This document shows positions 26,261 through 34,627 of a stretch of DNA of 64,000 bases, in pieces. The first letter of the stretch is position 1. Each line of letters starts with the position of its first letter. Made by a program: the position numbers and the translations under genes. The notes under the pieces were generated by a model that ran no database searches, was not told the DNA's origin, and was given only the letters and a program-made list of their open reading frames with translations. Origin of the DNA: Pseudoxanthomonas suwonensis (lineage in GTDB: Bacteria > Pseudomonadota > Gammaproteobacteria > Xanthomonadales > Xanthomonadaceae); NCBI GenBank assembly GCA_003240695.1, contig QFNC01000002.1, positions 62,001-126,000 of the forward strand, read 5' to 3'.

Positions 26261-27502
26261 ATGACGTCCCCCCTCTACCGCCCGGAAGCCCTGCAGGCCC
26301 GCCAGGACGACTGGATGGGATCGGTGCGCCTGCCGGCGACGCGAATGGCGCGGATGATGGCCTGGGTGGCCATGGCTGCGATCGCGGCGCTGGTCCTGGT
26401 GCTGGCATTGGGCAGCCATGTGCGCAAATTGCCGGCACGCGGACAGGTGGTGCCGGTGGGCGGCGTGCTGCAGGTGCTGGCACCTGCCTCGGGCAGCGTG
26501 ACCGCCAGCTTTGCCGGCGAAGGCGACAGCGTGAAGGCCGGACAACCGCTGCTGCAGCTGCAATCCACGCTGGCAGGCACGGCAGCTGACGGACGACTGG
26601 CCACGCGCCTGGATGCCGAATTCAAGGCCCAGCTGCGCGACATCGACACCGAGCTGGCCGGCATCGCGCAGGAACGCGCGACGCGCCGGACATCCTTGCG
26701 CGAACAGGCGCACTCCCTGCAGCGACAGGTGGCGTCCGCACAACGGCACGTGCACATCCGCCAGCAGCAGGCACAGGCCGCGCAGGCACTGCTGGAGCGG
26801 ATCCGCCCCCTGCAGCGCGAGCAGTTGATCAGCGCCCTGCAGGTGCAGCAACACGAAAGCGCCGCGATGGAAGCCCGTGCCCAGCTGGAATTGCAGCAGC
26901 AGGATCTGCTGCGTCTGCAGACCGAACTGGCCCGCATCCGTGAACAGCTGACGCTGCTGCCGGGTGAATCGGACGCGCGCAGCGTGCAGCTGCAGCGCGA
27001 ACGCTCGCGCATCCGCCAGCAGGCTGCGCGCAACCGCATCGAAGGCGATGCCGTGGTGCGTGCACCGGCTGCAGGACGCCTGTCCGGCCTGCTGGCCAGC
27101 ACCGGTCAGGCGGTGCAGGCCGGACAGCCGCTGCTGTCGCTGGTTCCCGCGGATGCGCCATTGGAAGTGGAATTGTGGTTGCCCGTGGATGCCGCCGGCA
27201 TGGTGCGTGCCGGCACCGCGGTGGCCTTGCGTTTCGATGCTTTTCCCTACGCCCGCTACGGCATCCGGCGCGGCACCGTGCGCGCGGTGTCCGCCAGCCC
27301 CATCGCCGCAGATCAGGTGCGCGCGCATGGGGGCGGCACGGATGCAACAGCCGCCTACCGGTTGCGGGTGCGCCTGCTCCCCGCACCCAATGCCGCGCCG
27401 CTGCCGCTGCAACCGGGCATGCAGGTGAAGGCCGACCTGCTGCTGGAACGGCGACGCTTGTACCGGCTGATCGTCGACCCGCTACGCAGGCCATCGGCAT
27501 GA
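26261..27502 (+). CDS. HlyD-family membrane fusion protein
   Basis: The 413-residue adaptor has an N-terminal membrane anchor (residues ~30-50, AWVAMAAIAALVLVLALGS), a first lipoyl half (LQVLAPASGSVTASFAGEGDSVKAGQPL at about residues 68-95), and a long Gln/Arg/Leu coiled-coil hairpin (about residues 110-245). The second lipoyl half is APAAGRLSGLLASTGQAVQAGQPL, followed by a beta-barrel. Such proteins bridge an inner-membrane ABC exporter to an outer-membrane TolC-type channel. Its stop overlaps the start of the ABC gene by ATGA. No TolC gene is nearby. Confidence 0.9.
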   Translation: MTSPLYRPEALQARQDDWMGSVRLPATRMARMMAWVAMAAIAALVLVLALGSHVRKLPARGQVVPVGGVLQVLAPASGSVTASFAGEGDSVKAGQPLLQLQSTLAGTAADGRLATRLDAEFKAQLRDIDTELAGIAQERATRRTSLREQAHSLQRQVASAQRHVHIRQQQAQAAQALLERIRPLQREQLISALQVQQHESAAMEARAQLELQQQDLLRLQTELARIREQLTLLPGESDARSVQLQRERSRIRQQAARNRIEGDAVVRAPAAGRLSGLLASTGQAVQAGQPLLSLVPADAPLEVELWLPVDAAGMVRAGTAVALRFDAFPYARYGIRRGTVRAVSASPIAADQVRAHGGGTDATAAYRLRVRLLPAPNAAPLPLQPGMQVKADLLLERRRLYRLIVDPLRRPSA

Positions 27503-29610
27503 GCACGCCGGTCCTGGCCGGCAACAGCCGCATGCCGGTGGTGCTGCAGAACGAACTGGCCGAATGCGGCCTGGCCTGCCTGACCATGATCGCCTGCCAC
27601 TACGGTCACGATCTCGACTTGGCCAGTCTGCGCCGGCGCTTTCCGGTCTCGCTGAAGGGCGCCAGTCTGGCCCGGCTGATCGGCATCGCCGCCGAGTTGG
27701 GGCTGGACGCACGGCCGTTGCGGGTGGAACTGGACTACCTGCCGCAGCTGCGTCTGCCCTGCATCGTGCACTGGGACCTGAACCACTTCGTGGTGCTGGT
27801 GCGCGTGCACGGCGACACAGTCGAGTTGCACGACCCCGCACGAGGCGCGGTGCGCATGCCTGTGGCGGAATTCTCGCGGCATTTCACCGGAATCGCCCTG
27901 GAGCTGACACCGGCAGCCGGATTCGCGCCGCAAGTGGAGCGCCGTCGCCCGCGGCTGCGTGCGCTGGTCGGCCACGTGCAGGGACTATACAGCGCGCTGG
28001 GGCGCGTGTTGCTGCTGGCACTGGCGCTGGAACTGTTCACCCTGACCCTGCCCTTGGCCGTGCAGTGGGTTCTGGACCAGGTGCTGGTGAGTGCCGATAC
28101 CGGCCTGCTGACCCTGATCGGCCTGGGCTTCCTGGCCGTGGTCACGCTGCAGGCGCTGCTGTCGGCCATGCGCGGGGTGATGCTCGCCGACATCGGTGCC
28201 GCCCTGAATGCCCAATGGACCAGCAACCTGTTCGGACATCTGCTGCGATTGCCGCTGGCCTATTTCGAAAAACGCAGCGTGGGCGGCGTGCTGTCGCGCT
28301 TCCTGTCGCTGCAGATCGTGCAGCAGACCGTCACCGGCAGTTTCGTCGAAGCGCTGCTGGACGGGTTGACCGTGTTGCTGGTGCTGGCACTGCTGCTGGC
28401 CTACAGCCCACTGCTGACGCTGGTCGTGATCTGCGGATTCGCACTGTACGCGCTGCTGCGCTGGCTGGCCTATCGCCGGCTGTGGCTGCTGAAGGACGAG
28501 CAGATGGGCCATCTGGCGCGCCAGCAGAGCGTGCTGATCGAATCGGTCCACGGCATCCAGACCCTGAAACTGGCCAATCTGCAACCGCTGCGCCAGGCCC
28601 GGCTGGCCAATGCCACCGTCGATGTCACCAACCGTGAAGCTGCAGTGGGCCGTATCACGGCGGTGTTCGGCGGACTGTCGAAACTGGTGTTCGGGGCACA
28701 GCGCATCGTGCTGATCTGGATCGCCGCGCGGATGGTGCTGGCCGGCAGCCTCAGCGCCGGCATGCTGGTGGCCTTCATCGCCTATGCCGAACTGTTCGCG
28801 GCCCGCACCGCCGCACTGATCGATCGGGTGGTGGAACTGCGCCTGCTGTCGGTGCATGCGCAGCGCATTGCCGACGTGGCCATGGAACCGCCCGAGGCGC
28901 ATGTGCATACCGGTTACGCCGGACCTGAGCCGGCCGCGGAACTGGTGCTGGAAAACGTGAGTTTCCGCTACGCCGACGACGATCCGTGGGTGCTGCAGGA
29001 TCTGAGCCTGCGCGTCGCCCCGGGCGAATCGGTGGCCATCACCGGTCCTTCTGGCAGCGGCAAGACCACCCTAGCAAAACTGATGCTGGGCCTGCTGCAG
29101 CCGCAGGAAGGCCGGATACTGCTGGGCGGCATCGACATCCGCCATCTCGGCCTGTCCAGTTACCGCGAACGCGTCGCCGCCGTGATGCAGGACGACACCC
29201 TGTTCGCCGGTTCGGTGGCCGCCAACATCGCGGCGTTTGCATCCGATGCGCGACAGGAAGACATCGAACGGGCTGCGCGTGCCGCCCACATCCACGACAC
29301 CCTGGTGCGCATGCCGATGGGCTACGAATCGCTGGTGGGCGACATGGGCTCGGCGCTGTCCGGCGGCCAGAAGCAGCGCGTACTGCTGGCGCGGGCGCTG
29401 TACCGCAAGCCGGACATCCTGCTGCTGGACGAGGCCACCAGTCATCTGGATGTCGAACTGGAACAGGCCATCAACGTCGCCATCGCCGGACTTGCCATCA
29501 CCCGCATCATCATCGCCCACCGCCCGGACACCATCCGCAGCGCGGATCGCGTCATTGCACTGCAAGATCACCGGCACAGCCACACGACAAAGGCCGGGGA
29601 GAACGCTTGA
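27499..29610 (+). CDS. Peptidase-containing (C39) ABC exporter
   Basis: The 703-residue protein has three domains. The C39 peptidase domain (1-130) has a complete catalytic triad: C23 (ECGLACL), H96 (NHFVVL) and D112 (HDPARG). The transmembrane domain (~150-440) has about six segments. The nucleotide-binding domain has Walker A GPSGSGKTT (K522), signature LSGGQKQR, and Walker B ILLLDEATS. C39 exporters cut a double-glycine leader from a peptide or microcin while exporting it. No double-glycine precursor was found nearby, so the cargo is unknown. Confidence 0.93.
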   Translation: MSTPVLAGNSRMPVVLQNELAECGLACLTMIACHYGHDLDLASLRRRFPVSLKGASLARLIGIAAELGLDARPLRVELDYLPQLRLPCIVHWDLNHFVVLVRVHGDTVELHDPARGAVRMPVAEFSRHFTGIALELTPAAGFAPQVERRRPRLRALVGHVQGLYSALGRVLLLALALELFTLTLPLAVQWVLDQVLVSADTGLLTLIGLGFLAVVTLQALLSAMRGVMLADIGAALNAQWTSNLFGHLLRLPLAYFEKRSVGGVLSRFLSLQIVQQTVTGSFVEALLDGLTVLLVLALLLAYSPLLTLVVICGFALYALLRWLAYRRLWLLKDEQMGHLARQQSVLIESVHGIQTLKLANLQPLRQARLANATVDVTNREAAVGRITAVFGGLSKLVFGAQRIVLIWIAARMVLAGSLSAGMLVAFIAYAELFAARTAALIDRVVELRLLSVHAQRIADVAMEPPEAHVHTGYAGPEPAAELVLENVSFRYADDDPWVLQDLSLRVAPGESVAITGPSGSGKTTLAKLMLGLLQPQEGRILLGGIDIRHLGLSSYRERVAAVMQDDTLFAGSVAANIAAFASDARQEDIERAARAAHIHDTLVRMPMGYESLVGDMGSALSGGQKQRVLLARALYRKPDILLLDEATSHLDVELEQAINVAIAGLAITRIIIAHRPDTIRSADRVIALQDHRHSHTTKAGENA

Positions 29611-29918
29611 TGGACTGCGCCCAGCTGTCCGGTCTGGGCTATCCCGTGGAATGCGCGATGGGCGACGTGACGCAGATGCACAAGCTGCTTTACCGCAACG
29701 AGAGCACGGGCTACTGGCAGCCGTCGCGCGTGGCGCGCCGATGGAGATCGCTTGGCATGCCAACTGCTGGTTGCACAGTCAAGCAGACATCCCAGGGATC
29801 GAAGCGTCGCGAGCGAAATCGCACGTATCCCAGAACGAAAAAGCCGTCCTTTCAAAAGGACGGCTTTTTCGGACTTTCTTCGCACTCTGAGCCAATCGAA
29901 TCAGCACGGACAACCTAA
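29610..29918 (+). CDS. Doubtful small ORF behind the C39 exporter
   Basis: An ATG overlapping the exporter stop (TGATG at 29608-29612) opens a 102-codon frame starting MDCAQLSGLGYPVECAMGD. There is no double-glycine leader, the second half is very basic with no recognisable fold, and the 3' part runs through the terminator at 29838-29869, so the frame is probably not functional in full. A short peptide from its start or a decayed cargo gene remains possible. Confidence 0.25.
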   Translation: MDCAQLSGLGYPVECAMGDVTQMHKLLYRNESTGYWQPSRVARRWRSLGMPTAGCTVKQTSQGSKRRERNRTYPRTKKPSFQKDGFFGLSSHSEPIESARTT

Positions 29919-29932
29919 GCGCTCGATTTGAT
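29611..29932. other. 322-nt spacer between the C39 exporter and tRNA-Val
   Basis: Apart from the doubtful small ORF and a bidirectional terminator, nothing is recognisable. Base composition falls towards AT after about 29760, unlike the exporter gene. This would be the natural place for an exported peptide gene, but no frame shows a GG-type leader. Confidence 0.5.
29838..29869. terminator. Bidirectional rho-independent terminator
   Basis: A 15-bp inverted repeat (AAAAAGCCGTCCTTT / AAAGGACGGCTTTTT) with a very short loop has A-runs on one side and T-runs on the other, so it works from both directions. It separates the exporter operon (plus) from tRNA-Val (minus), which converge here. Confidence 0.9.
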
Positions 29933-30007
29933 TGGTGGGCGGTACAGGGTTCGAACCTGTGACCCCTACCATGTCAAGGTAGTGCTCTACCGCTGAGCTA
30001 ACCGCCC
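29933..30007 (-). tRNA. tRNA-Val (GAC)
   Basis: The minus strand folds as a tRNA: acceptor GGGCGGT/ACCGCCC, D arm AGCTCAGCGGTAGAGC, anticodon loop CTTGACA (anticodon GAC), T arm with GGTTCGAACC, and an encoded CCA end (29933-29935). The length is 75 nt with CCA. Confidence 0.97.
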
Positions 30008-30036
30008 GAAAGGACGGCCATTCTAGCCCGGCGCCC

Positions 30037-30060
30037 GCCGACGGACAACAGTCCGTCGGC
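30037..30060. terminator. Strong hairpin between kbp-like gene and tRNA-Val
   Basis: A perfect 10-bp stem GCCGACGGAC/GTCCGTCGGC with loop AACA lies 17 nt after the stop of the BON/LysM gene. There is no clear U-tract on either side, so it may stabilise the 3' end or terminate inefficiently. Confidence 0.5.
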
Positions 30061-30076
30061 AGGACCGGCTGACGGA

Positions 30077-30610
30077 TCACTGCTCCGGCGGGATACGCAG
30101 CACCTGACCGGGGTAGATCTTGTCCGGGTCGCTCAGCATCGGCTTGTTGGCCTCGAAGATCTGGTTGTATTTGTTGGCTTCGCCGTAGAACTCCTTCGAG
30201 ATCTTCGACAGCGTGTCGCCCGACTTGACCGTGTAGGTCTTCGAGGTCCAGCCATCGCCACTGCCGCCGGCGGAGGCATGTGCACTGCCCGCGCTGGCGC
30301 CCGGATTGGCATCGGCCACCGTGCTTGCGCTGCTGCGCACATTGCTGAAATCGGCGCCGACCTTTGTCACGCTGAGGCGGTCGTCGACCTTCTCGATGCC
30401 TTCCACGTTTCCGGCGGCCAGCACGGCCTTCTCGCGGGTGGCGGCATCGGCCACGCTGCCGGTCAGCACGGCGGTATCGCCGTCCACTTCCACCTTCACA
30501 CCGGAAATGCCGTAACCGCCGAGGTGCTTCTCGATGGCGTCCTCGCGACGGGCTTCGCCCGGCTTGAAGATCTTCTCGCCCGCGTTTTTCACGAAATCAA
30601 ACAGACCCAT
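30077..30610 (-). CDS. BON and LysM domain protein (Kbp/YgaU-like)
   Basis: The 177-residue protein starts MGLFDFVKNAGEKIF, as in E. coli Kbp. The BON domain is at about residues 25-85 (VKVEVDGDTAVLTGSVADAAT), followed by a Ser/Ala/Gly linker and a C-terminal LysM domain (YTVKSGDTLSKISKEFYG ... IYPGQVLRIP). E. coli Kbp binds K+ and is needed for growth in high potassium. The protein has no signal peptide and is probably cytoplasmic. The linker here is longer than in Kbp (149 residues). Confidence 0.93.
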   Translation of the reverse strand: MGLFDFVKNAGEKIFKPGEARREDAIEKHLGGYGISGVKVEVDGDTAVLTGSVADAATREKAVLAAGNVEGIEKVDDRLSVTKVGADFSNVRSSASTVADANPGASAGSAHASAGGSGDGWTSKTYTVKSGDTLSKISKEFYGEANKYNQIFEANKPMLSDPDKIYPGQVLRIPPEQ

Positions 30611-30675
30611 GGTGTGTTCTCCTGAAAGGGACAGCCAGTGTGAACAGGGGAGTGTTTACGCCGGGTCAAGACCGC

Positions 30676-32754
30676 TCAGGAACGCAGTCCCGACTCGCGC
30701 AACCGGTGCAGCTCGTCGCGCACCTGCGCGGCCTGCTCGAATTCCAGGTCGCGGGCGTGCTGGTGCATGCGCTCTTCCAGTTGGCGGATGTGCCGCGCCA
30801 GTTCGGCCGGCGGCAGGGCGGCGTAGTCGATGCGGGGCTCGGCCGCCTTGCGGATGCCGCCACCCTTGCTGCGCCCCTTGCCGGTATCTGCATCACGCGC
30901 ACCTTCCAGGATGTCCACCACCGGCTTGGCCACGCTGGTCGGCACGATGCCGTGCTCGGCATTGAATTCCAGCTGCTTCTGCCGGCGGCGGTCGGTCTCG
31001 TCCAGCGCCGCCTGCATCGACCGGGTCATGTTGTCGGCGTACAGGATGGCCTTGCCACGCACGTTGCGGGCGGCGCGGCCGATGGTCTGGATCAGCGAGC
31101 CGGCCGAACGCAGGAACCCTTCCTTGTCGGCATCCAGAACCGCCACCAGCGACACCTCGGGCATGTCCAGGCCCTCGCGCAGCAGGTTGATGCCCACCAG
31201 CACGTCGAACTTGCCCAAGCGCAGGTCGCGGATGATCTCCACCCGCTCCACCGTTTCGATGTCGCTGTGCAGGTAGCGCACCCGCACGCCGTGCTCGCCG
31301 AGGTAGTCGGTCAGGTTCTCGGCCATGCGCTTGGTCAGGGTGGTGATCAGCACGCGGTCGCCCATGCGCACCCGCTCGTTGATCTCGCCCAGCACGTCGT
31401 CCACTTGGGTCGCGACCGGGCGGATCTCCACCTGCGGATCCACCAGACCGGTGGGCCGCACCACCAGTTCGGTCACTTCGCCTGCGGATTCGCGCAGTTC
31501 GTACGGACCGGGCGTGGCCGACACGAAGATCGTGCGCGGGGTGCGCGCCTCCCACTCCTCGAACCGTAGCGGGCGGTTGTCCAGCGCCGAAGGCAGTCGG
31601 AAACCGAATTCCACCAGGGTTTCCTTGCGCGACCGGTCGCCCTTGTACATCGCGCCGATCTGCGGCACGGTCACGTGCGACTCGTCCACCACCAGCAGAC
31701 CCTCCGGCGGCAGATAGTCGAACAGCGTCGGCGGCGGATCGCCCGGGTTGCGGCCCGTCAGGTGCCGGGAATAGTTCTCGATGCCGTTGCAGTAGCCGAC
31801 TTCGGCCATCATCTCCAGATCGAACTGGGTGCGCTGCGCCAACCGCTGCGCCTCCACCAGCTTGTTCTGCGCGTACAGCTGCTCCAGCCGCTGCTGCAGC
31901 TCGATCTTGATGGTGTCCACGGCACTGAGGGTGCGCTCGCGGGTAGTGGCGTAGTGCGTCTTCGGATACACGGTGTAGCGCGGCACCGGCCGCAGCACCG
32001 CGCCGGTGAGCGGGTCGAACACGCTGAGCCGTTCGATCTCGCCATCGAACAATTCCACGCGCAGCGCCTCGGACTCCTCCTCGGCCGGATGGATGTCGAT
32101 CACCTCGCCGCGCACCCGGAAGGTGCCGCGGTCCAGCGCGATGTCGTTGCGAGTGTACTGCAGCATGGTGAGATGCTTGATCAGGTCGCGCTGGCCGATG
32201 TGCTCGCCGCGCGACAGGATCAGCCGCAGCGACAGGTAGTCCTCCGGCGCGCCCAGGCCGTAGATGGCCGATACGGTGGCCACCACGATGGTGTCCGGCC
32301 GCGACAGCAGCGCCTTGGTGGCCGACAGCCGCATCTGCTCGATGTGGTCGTTGATCGAGCTGTCCTTCTCGATGTAGGTGTCGCTGGACGGCACGTAGGC
32401 CTCAGGCTGGTAGTAGTCGTAGTAGCTGACGAAGTACTCCACCGCGTTGTGCGGAAAGAACTGGCGGAACTCGCCGTACAGCTGCGCCGCCAGGGTCTTG
32501 TTGTGGGCCATCACGATGGTTGGCTTCTGCACCGCCTGCACCACGTTGGCGATGGTGAAGGTCTTGCCCGACCCGGTCACGCCCAGCAGCGTCTGCCGAG
32601 CCAGGCCGTCCTGGAAGCGGCGGACCAGCTCAGCGATGGCCTGCGGCTGGTCGCCGGCCGGCGCATACGGCGCGACCAGCCGGAACGGGCCGTCGCCGAC
32701 GGCTTCGCCAAGGGGAGTCGGGATGGCGGTTGAAGATGAGTTGCGCCTGGACAT
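30676..32754 (-). CDS. uvrB: Excinuclease ABC subunit B
   Basis: This 692-residue damage-verification helicase of nucleotide-excision repair has Walker A GVTGSGKT (K64), the beta-hairpin block YYDYYQPEAYVPSSDTYIEKD split across residues ~110-130, helicase motifs through QTIGRAARN, and a C-terminal UVR helix pair for UvrC binding. The ATG at 32754 follows the family start; a longer upstream frame was rejected. It is divergent from tRNA-Asn. Confidence 0.97.
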   Translation of the reverse strand: MSRRNSSSTAIPTPLGEAVGDGPFRLVAPYAPAGDQPQAIAELVRRFQDGLARQTLLGVTGSGKTFTIANVVQAVQKPTIVMAHNKTLAAQLYGEFRQFFPHNAVEYFVSYYDYYQPEAYVPSSDTYIEKDSSINDHIEQMRLSATKALLSRPDTIVVATVSAIYGLGAPEDYLSLRLILSRGEHIGQRDLIKHLTMLQYTRNDIALDRGTFRVRGEVIDIHPAEEESEALRVELFDGEIERLSVFDPLTGAVLRPVPRYTVYPKTHYATTRERTLSAVDTIKIELQQRLEQLYAQNKLVEAQRLAQRTQFDLEMMAEVGYCNGIENYSRHLTGRNPGDPPPTLFDYLPPEGLLVVDESHVTVPQIGAMYKGDRSRKETLVEFGFRLPSALDNRPLRFEEWEARTPRTIFVSATPGPYELRESAGEVTELVVRPTGLVDPQVEIRPVATQVDDVLGEINERVRMGDRVLITTLTKRMAENLTDYLGEHGVRVRYLHSDIETVERVEIIRDLRLGKFDVLVGINLLREGLDMPEVSLVAVLDADKEGFLRSAGSLIQTIGRAARNVRGKAILYADNMTRSMQAALDETDRRRQKQLEFNAEHGIVPTSVAKPVVDILEGARDADTGKGRSKGGGIRKAAEPRIDYAALPPAELARHIRQLEERMHQHARDLEFEQAAQVRDELHRLRESGLRS

Positions 32755-32857
32755 CCAGGCAGTGTATCCGCCCGGATCGATCCGCCCGGTGAAGCCCCGC
32801 ACGCAGGCGCGTTCCGCACTTGCGCCCGGGCGGCACTGTAGGCACAATGATGCCCCC

Positions 32858-32934
32858 GCCCGAATAGCTCAGCCGGTTAGAGCACTTGACTGTTAATCAG
32901 GGGGTCGTTGGTTCGAGTCCAACTTCGGGCGCCA
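32858..32934 (+). tRNA. tRNA-Asn (GTT)
   Basis: The sequence folds with acceptor GCCCGAA/TTCGGGC, anticodon loop CTGTTAA (anticodon GTT), T loop GTTCGAGTCC and an encoded CCA end at 32932-32934; 77 nt in all. It is the boundary of a small accessory region that begins immediately downstream. No copy of its 3' end was found on the other side of that region. Confidence 0.97.
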
Positions 32935-32955
32935 GTACAGAGCAGCTTAAAAAAC

Positions 32956-32985
32956 AGGCCTCGCAGCGATGCGGGCCTTATTTTT
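32956..32985 (+). terminator. Rho-independent terminator of tRNA-Asn
   Basis: The stem AGGCCTCGC/GCGGGCCT with loop AGCGAT (9 pairs including one G-U) is followed by TTATTTTT. It lies 22 nt after the tRNA. A run of six A residues precedes it, so it may also serve transcripts arriving from the right. Confidence 0.85.
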
Positions 32986-33083
32986 GCCCGGCGAGCCACG
33001 TATCCCGCCACGTGTAGCCCGTCTATAGCCCGCGTGACAGATTTGCGCAGGGGTGCCACGCTCGTAATGTGGCGGGTTATGTG

Positions 33084-33497
33084 CTAACGCGTGATACGCA
33101 CCTGCTGAAACTTGCCCTTGCCAACGATGCGCCACGGCACGCGGAACACGGCGGGCGGCGTAGTGCCTTCGGCCCATTCGACAATGCGGGGCCACCACAG
33201 GATTAGCCGGGCGGCTTTCTCAAAGGCGGGCTGTGTCGCCCAACCCTTGTCCAGCACAAACACGATCAGGCCTGCCGATGCGATGGCGTCGCGCTCGATG
33301 AGGCGTCGATGATGATGGTCTTGTGTGATGTGTATCTGAATCTTGGCGTCGGCAACGGCAGCAAACACGTCCACGTCCGGCGTGCCACGCGGCACCAGAT
33401 CGGTGACGTGCATCACTTCGTGGTCGTCGGCCTGAGCGAGAGCATGCAGCGCCCTAGCTACGGCACGCGACAGATTCTCGTCCAGCTGCGCCTTCAA
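33084..33497 (-). CDS. PIN-like (DUF5615) toxin of VapC45 type
   Basis: The 137-residue protein has the small PIN-like layout, starting MKAQLDENLSRAVARAL with acidic residues D6/E7, then D41/D43 (GTPDVDVF) and D60 (HITQDHHH). This matches the VapC45-like group in length and acidic pattern; these are predicted or shown Mg-dependent RNases. The TTG start at 33497 overlaps the antitoxin stop (TTGA), so translation is coupled. Base composition is visibly lower in GC than flanking core genes, supporting transfer. Confidence 0.75.
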   Translation of the reverse strand: MKAQLDENLSRAVARALHALAQADDHEVMHVTDLVPRGTPDVDVFAAVADAKIQIHITQDHHHRRLIERDAIASAGLIVFVLDKGWATQPAFEKAARLILWWPRIVEWAEGTTPPAVFRVPWRIVGKGKFQQVRITR

Positions 33498-34207
33498 GCA
33501 GAGGCGACCTTCTTTTCTTCGAACTCCATCGCCTTGCGCACAGCCGCCACAGGAACCTCATACAGCTTGGCAACGCGCTTCTCGTTTCCGCCTTCTGCTT
33601 TCACGGCGTTCACAATGGCGATGGTCGGAATGTCGTACTCGGCCAGGATGGGTTGACCAAACTTGCGCGCAGGGTCGAACACGATGGCCTTAGAGTTACG
33701 CATCGGGAACCAGCGCATTGCCTCGCCCTGCATATCGAGTTCCACGCCTTCGCGCAGCGATGGGCCGACAACCCTCTGAATAACGTTCTGTCGCCTCACG
33801 ATGTCCACCAGCGATTCATCGCCGGTTTCCTCGACTACCTCCATAAAGATGCGTCGGCCGTCCGTCCTAAACCTCTTGCAAGTAAACGGGTAAGGCGAAT
33901 CGAATGCGATGCGCGCTTCTTCTAGCGTGCGGCGAATCACTTGCAACGGCACGCCTTCGTCCCGAAATGCGTGAACGAAACGGAGTTCGATTAGATCCTT
34001 GAAACCCAGACCTTCGATATCCGTTTCCGCTAGCTGCGTGCGCCATAGCGGCGACGAAAACACCGGGTCGCCGCTGCGATTCTTCTGTGTGTAGCCACGC
34101 ATCCAGCGGCGCAGTTCGCTAGGCCTCGCACCGATGAAGCGCGCAGCATCAGCGAAGGAATAAATTCCTACTCCGAAGGTGGCTTGTGCTTGCATCGGGA
34201 TGCCCAT
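33494..34207 (-). CDS. DUF433/MerR-like antitoxin of VapB45 type
   Basis: The 237-residue protein has an N-terminal MerR-like helix-turn-helix (about residues 15-80, YSFADAARFIGARPSELRRW) and a C-terminal DUF433-type domain (about residues 180-232, PTIAIVNAVKAEGGNEKRVAKLY). VapB45 of Mycobacterium tuberculosis has nearly the same length (239) and sits next to a 138-residue PIN-like toxin, as here. It probably represses its own promoter through the palindrome at 34228-34246. The start could instead be ATG 34195; no clear ribosome site supports either. Confidence 0.75.
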   Translation of the reverse strand: MGIPMQAQATFGVGIYSFADAARFIGARPSELRRWMRGYTQKNRSGDPVFSSPLWRTQLAETDIEGLGFKDLIELRFVHAFRDEGVPLQVIRRTLEEARIAFDSPYPFTCKRFRTDGRRIFMEVVEETGDESLVDIVRRQNVIQRVVGPSLREGVELDMQGEAMRWFPMRNSKAIVFDPARKFGQPILAEYDIPTIAIVNAVKAEGGNEKRVAKLYEVPVAAVRKAMEFEEKKVASA

Positions 34208-34227
34208 AGGAGGAGTGTAAAGGACGC

Positions 34228-34246
34228 AGCTAGCACTGCGCTAGCT
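34228..34246. promoter_or_regulatory. Palindromic operator of the toxin-antitoxin pair
   Basis: AGCTAGC-ACTGC-GCTAGCT is a perfect 7-bp inverted repeat, 21 bp upstream of the antitoxin start. A further related half-site GCTAACTAG follows at 34251-34259. Such repeats are usual autorepression sites in toxin-antitoxin promoters. Confidence 0.6.
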
Positions 34247-34257
34247 GGGGGCTAACT

Positions 34258-34627
34258 AGGGTGCCAAGCCAGTCTCACAACGATTGAGATTGTTCGCCAA
34301 CCTGGACAAGCCGTTCATTTAACGATGCTCCAGGTGCGACCTTCGCGGTTTGCTGTACTTCTAGTCCGTAGGCCCCTCATAGTCGGCTCTTACGTCGATG
34401 GGATCCACGAATACGTCGATGGGATCCACGAGCCCGAACGACACCACGTCATCCGCGCCACGAAGTCGGCCACGTTCTTACGATGCCCCGGGTCGAGCCC
34501 CAATAAGTGTCCAGGATTGCTTCGATTCCGATGCGAACGTACGAATCTTCCACCTGCGCATGCGGCAACACTTTTGGAGTGCAACAAAGATCGAATCACC
34601 AGCCAACCTGGGATTGGCAATGGCCGC
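34258..34627. other. Non-genic, decayed stretch between the TA island and chpC
   Basis: There is no intact gene. Base composition is lower in GC than the chp genes. On the minus strand, short coding-like pieces in two frames (HRKNVADFVARM, then DDVVSFGLVDPIDVF and RADYEGPTD before a TAG at 34361-34363) suggest the degraded 3' end of a gene. A tandem repeat (34391-34432) lies within the last piece. Confidence 0.4.
34391..34432. repeat. Two tandem 21-bp repeats
   Basis: TACGTCGATGGGATCCACGA occurs twice, back to back with a 21-bp period (34391-34411 and 34412-34432). In the coding-like minus frame it encodes a repeated VDPID. The identical copies point to a recent duplication. Confidence 0.8.

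Noticed and set aside
29610..29918. Bacteriocin precursor behind the C39 exporter
   Set aside because: There is no double-glycine leader, and the frame runs through the terminator; it is kept only as a doubtful ORF.
33003..33076. Inverted repeat CCCGCCAC ... GTGGCGGG as a mobile-element end
   Set aside because: The arms are short and far apart, there is no transposase, and the high GC makes chance pairing likely.
32858..34627. Integrative element with flanking attachment sites at tRNA-Asn
   Set aside because: No integrase and no repeat of the tRNA 3' end were found, so only an accessory island is claimed.
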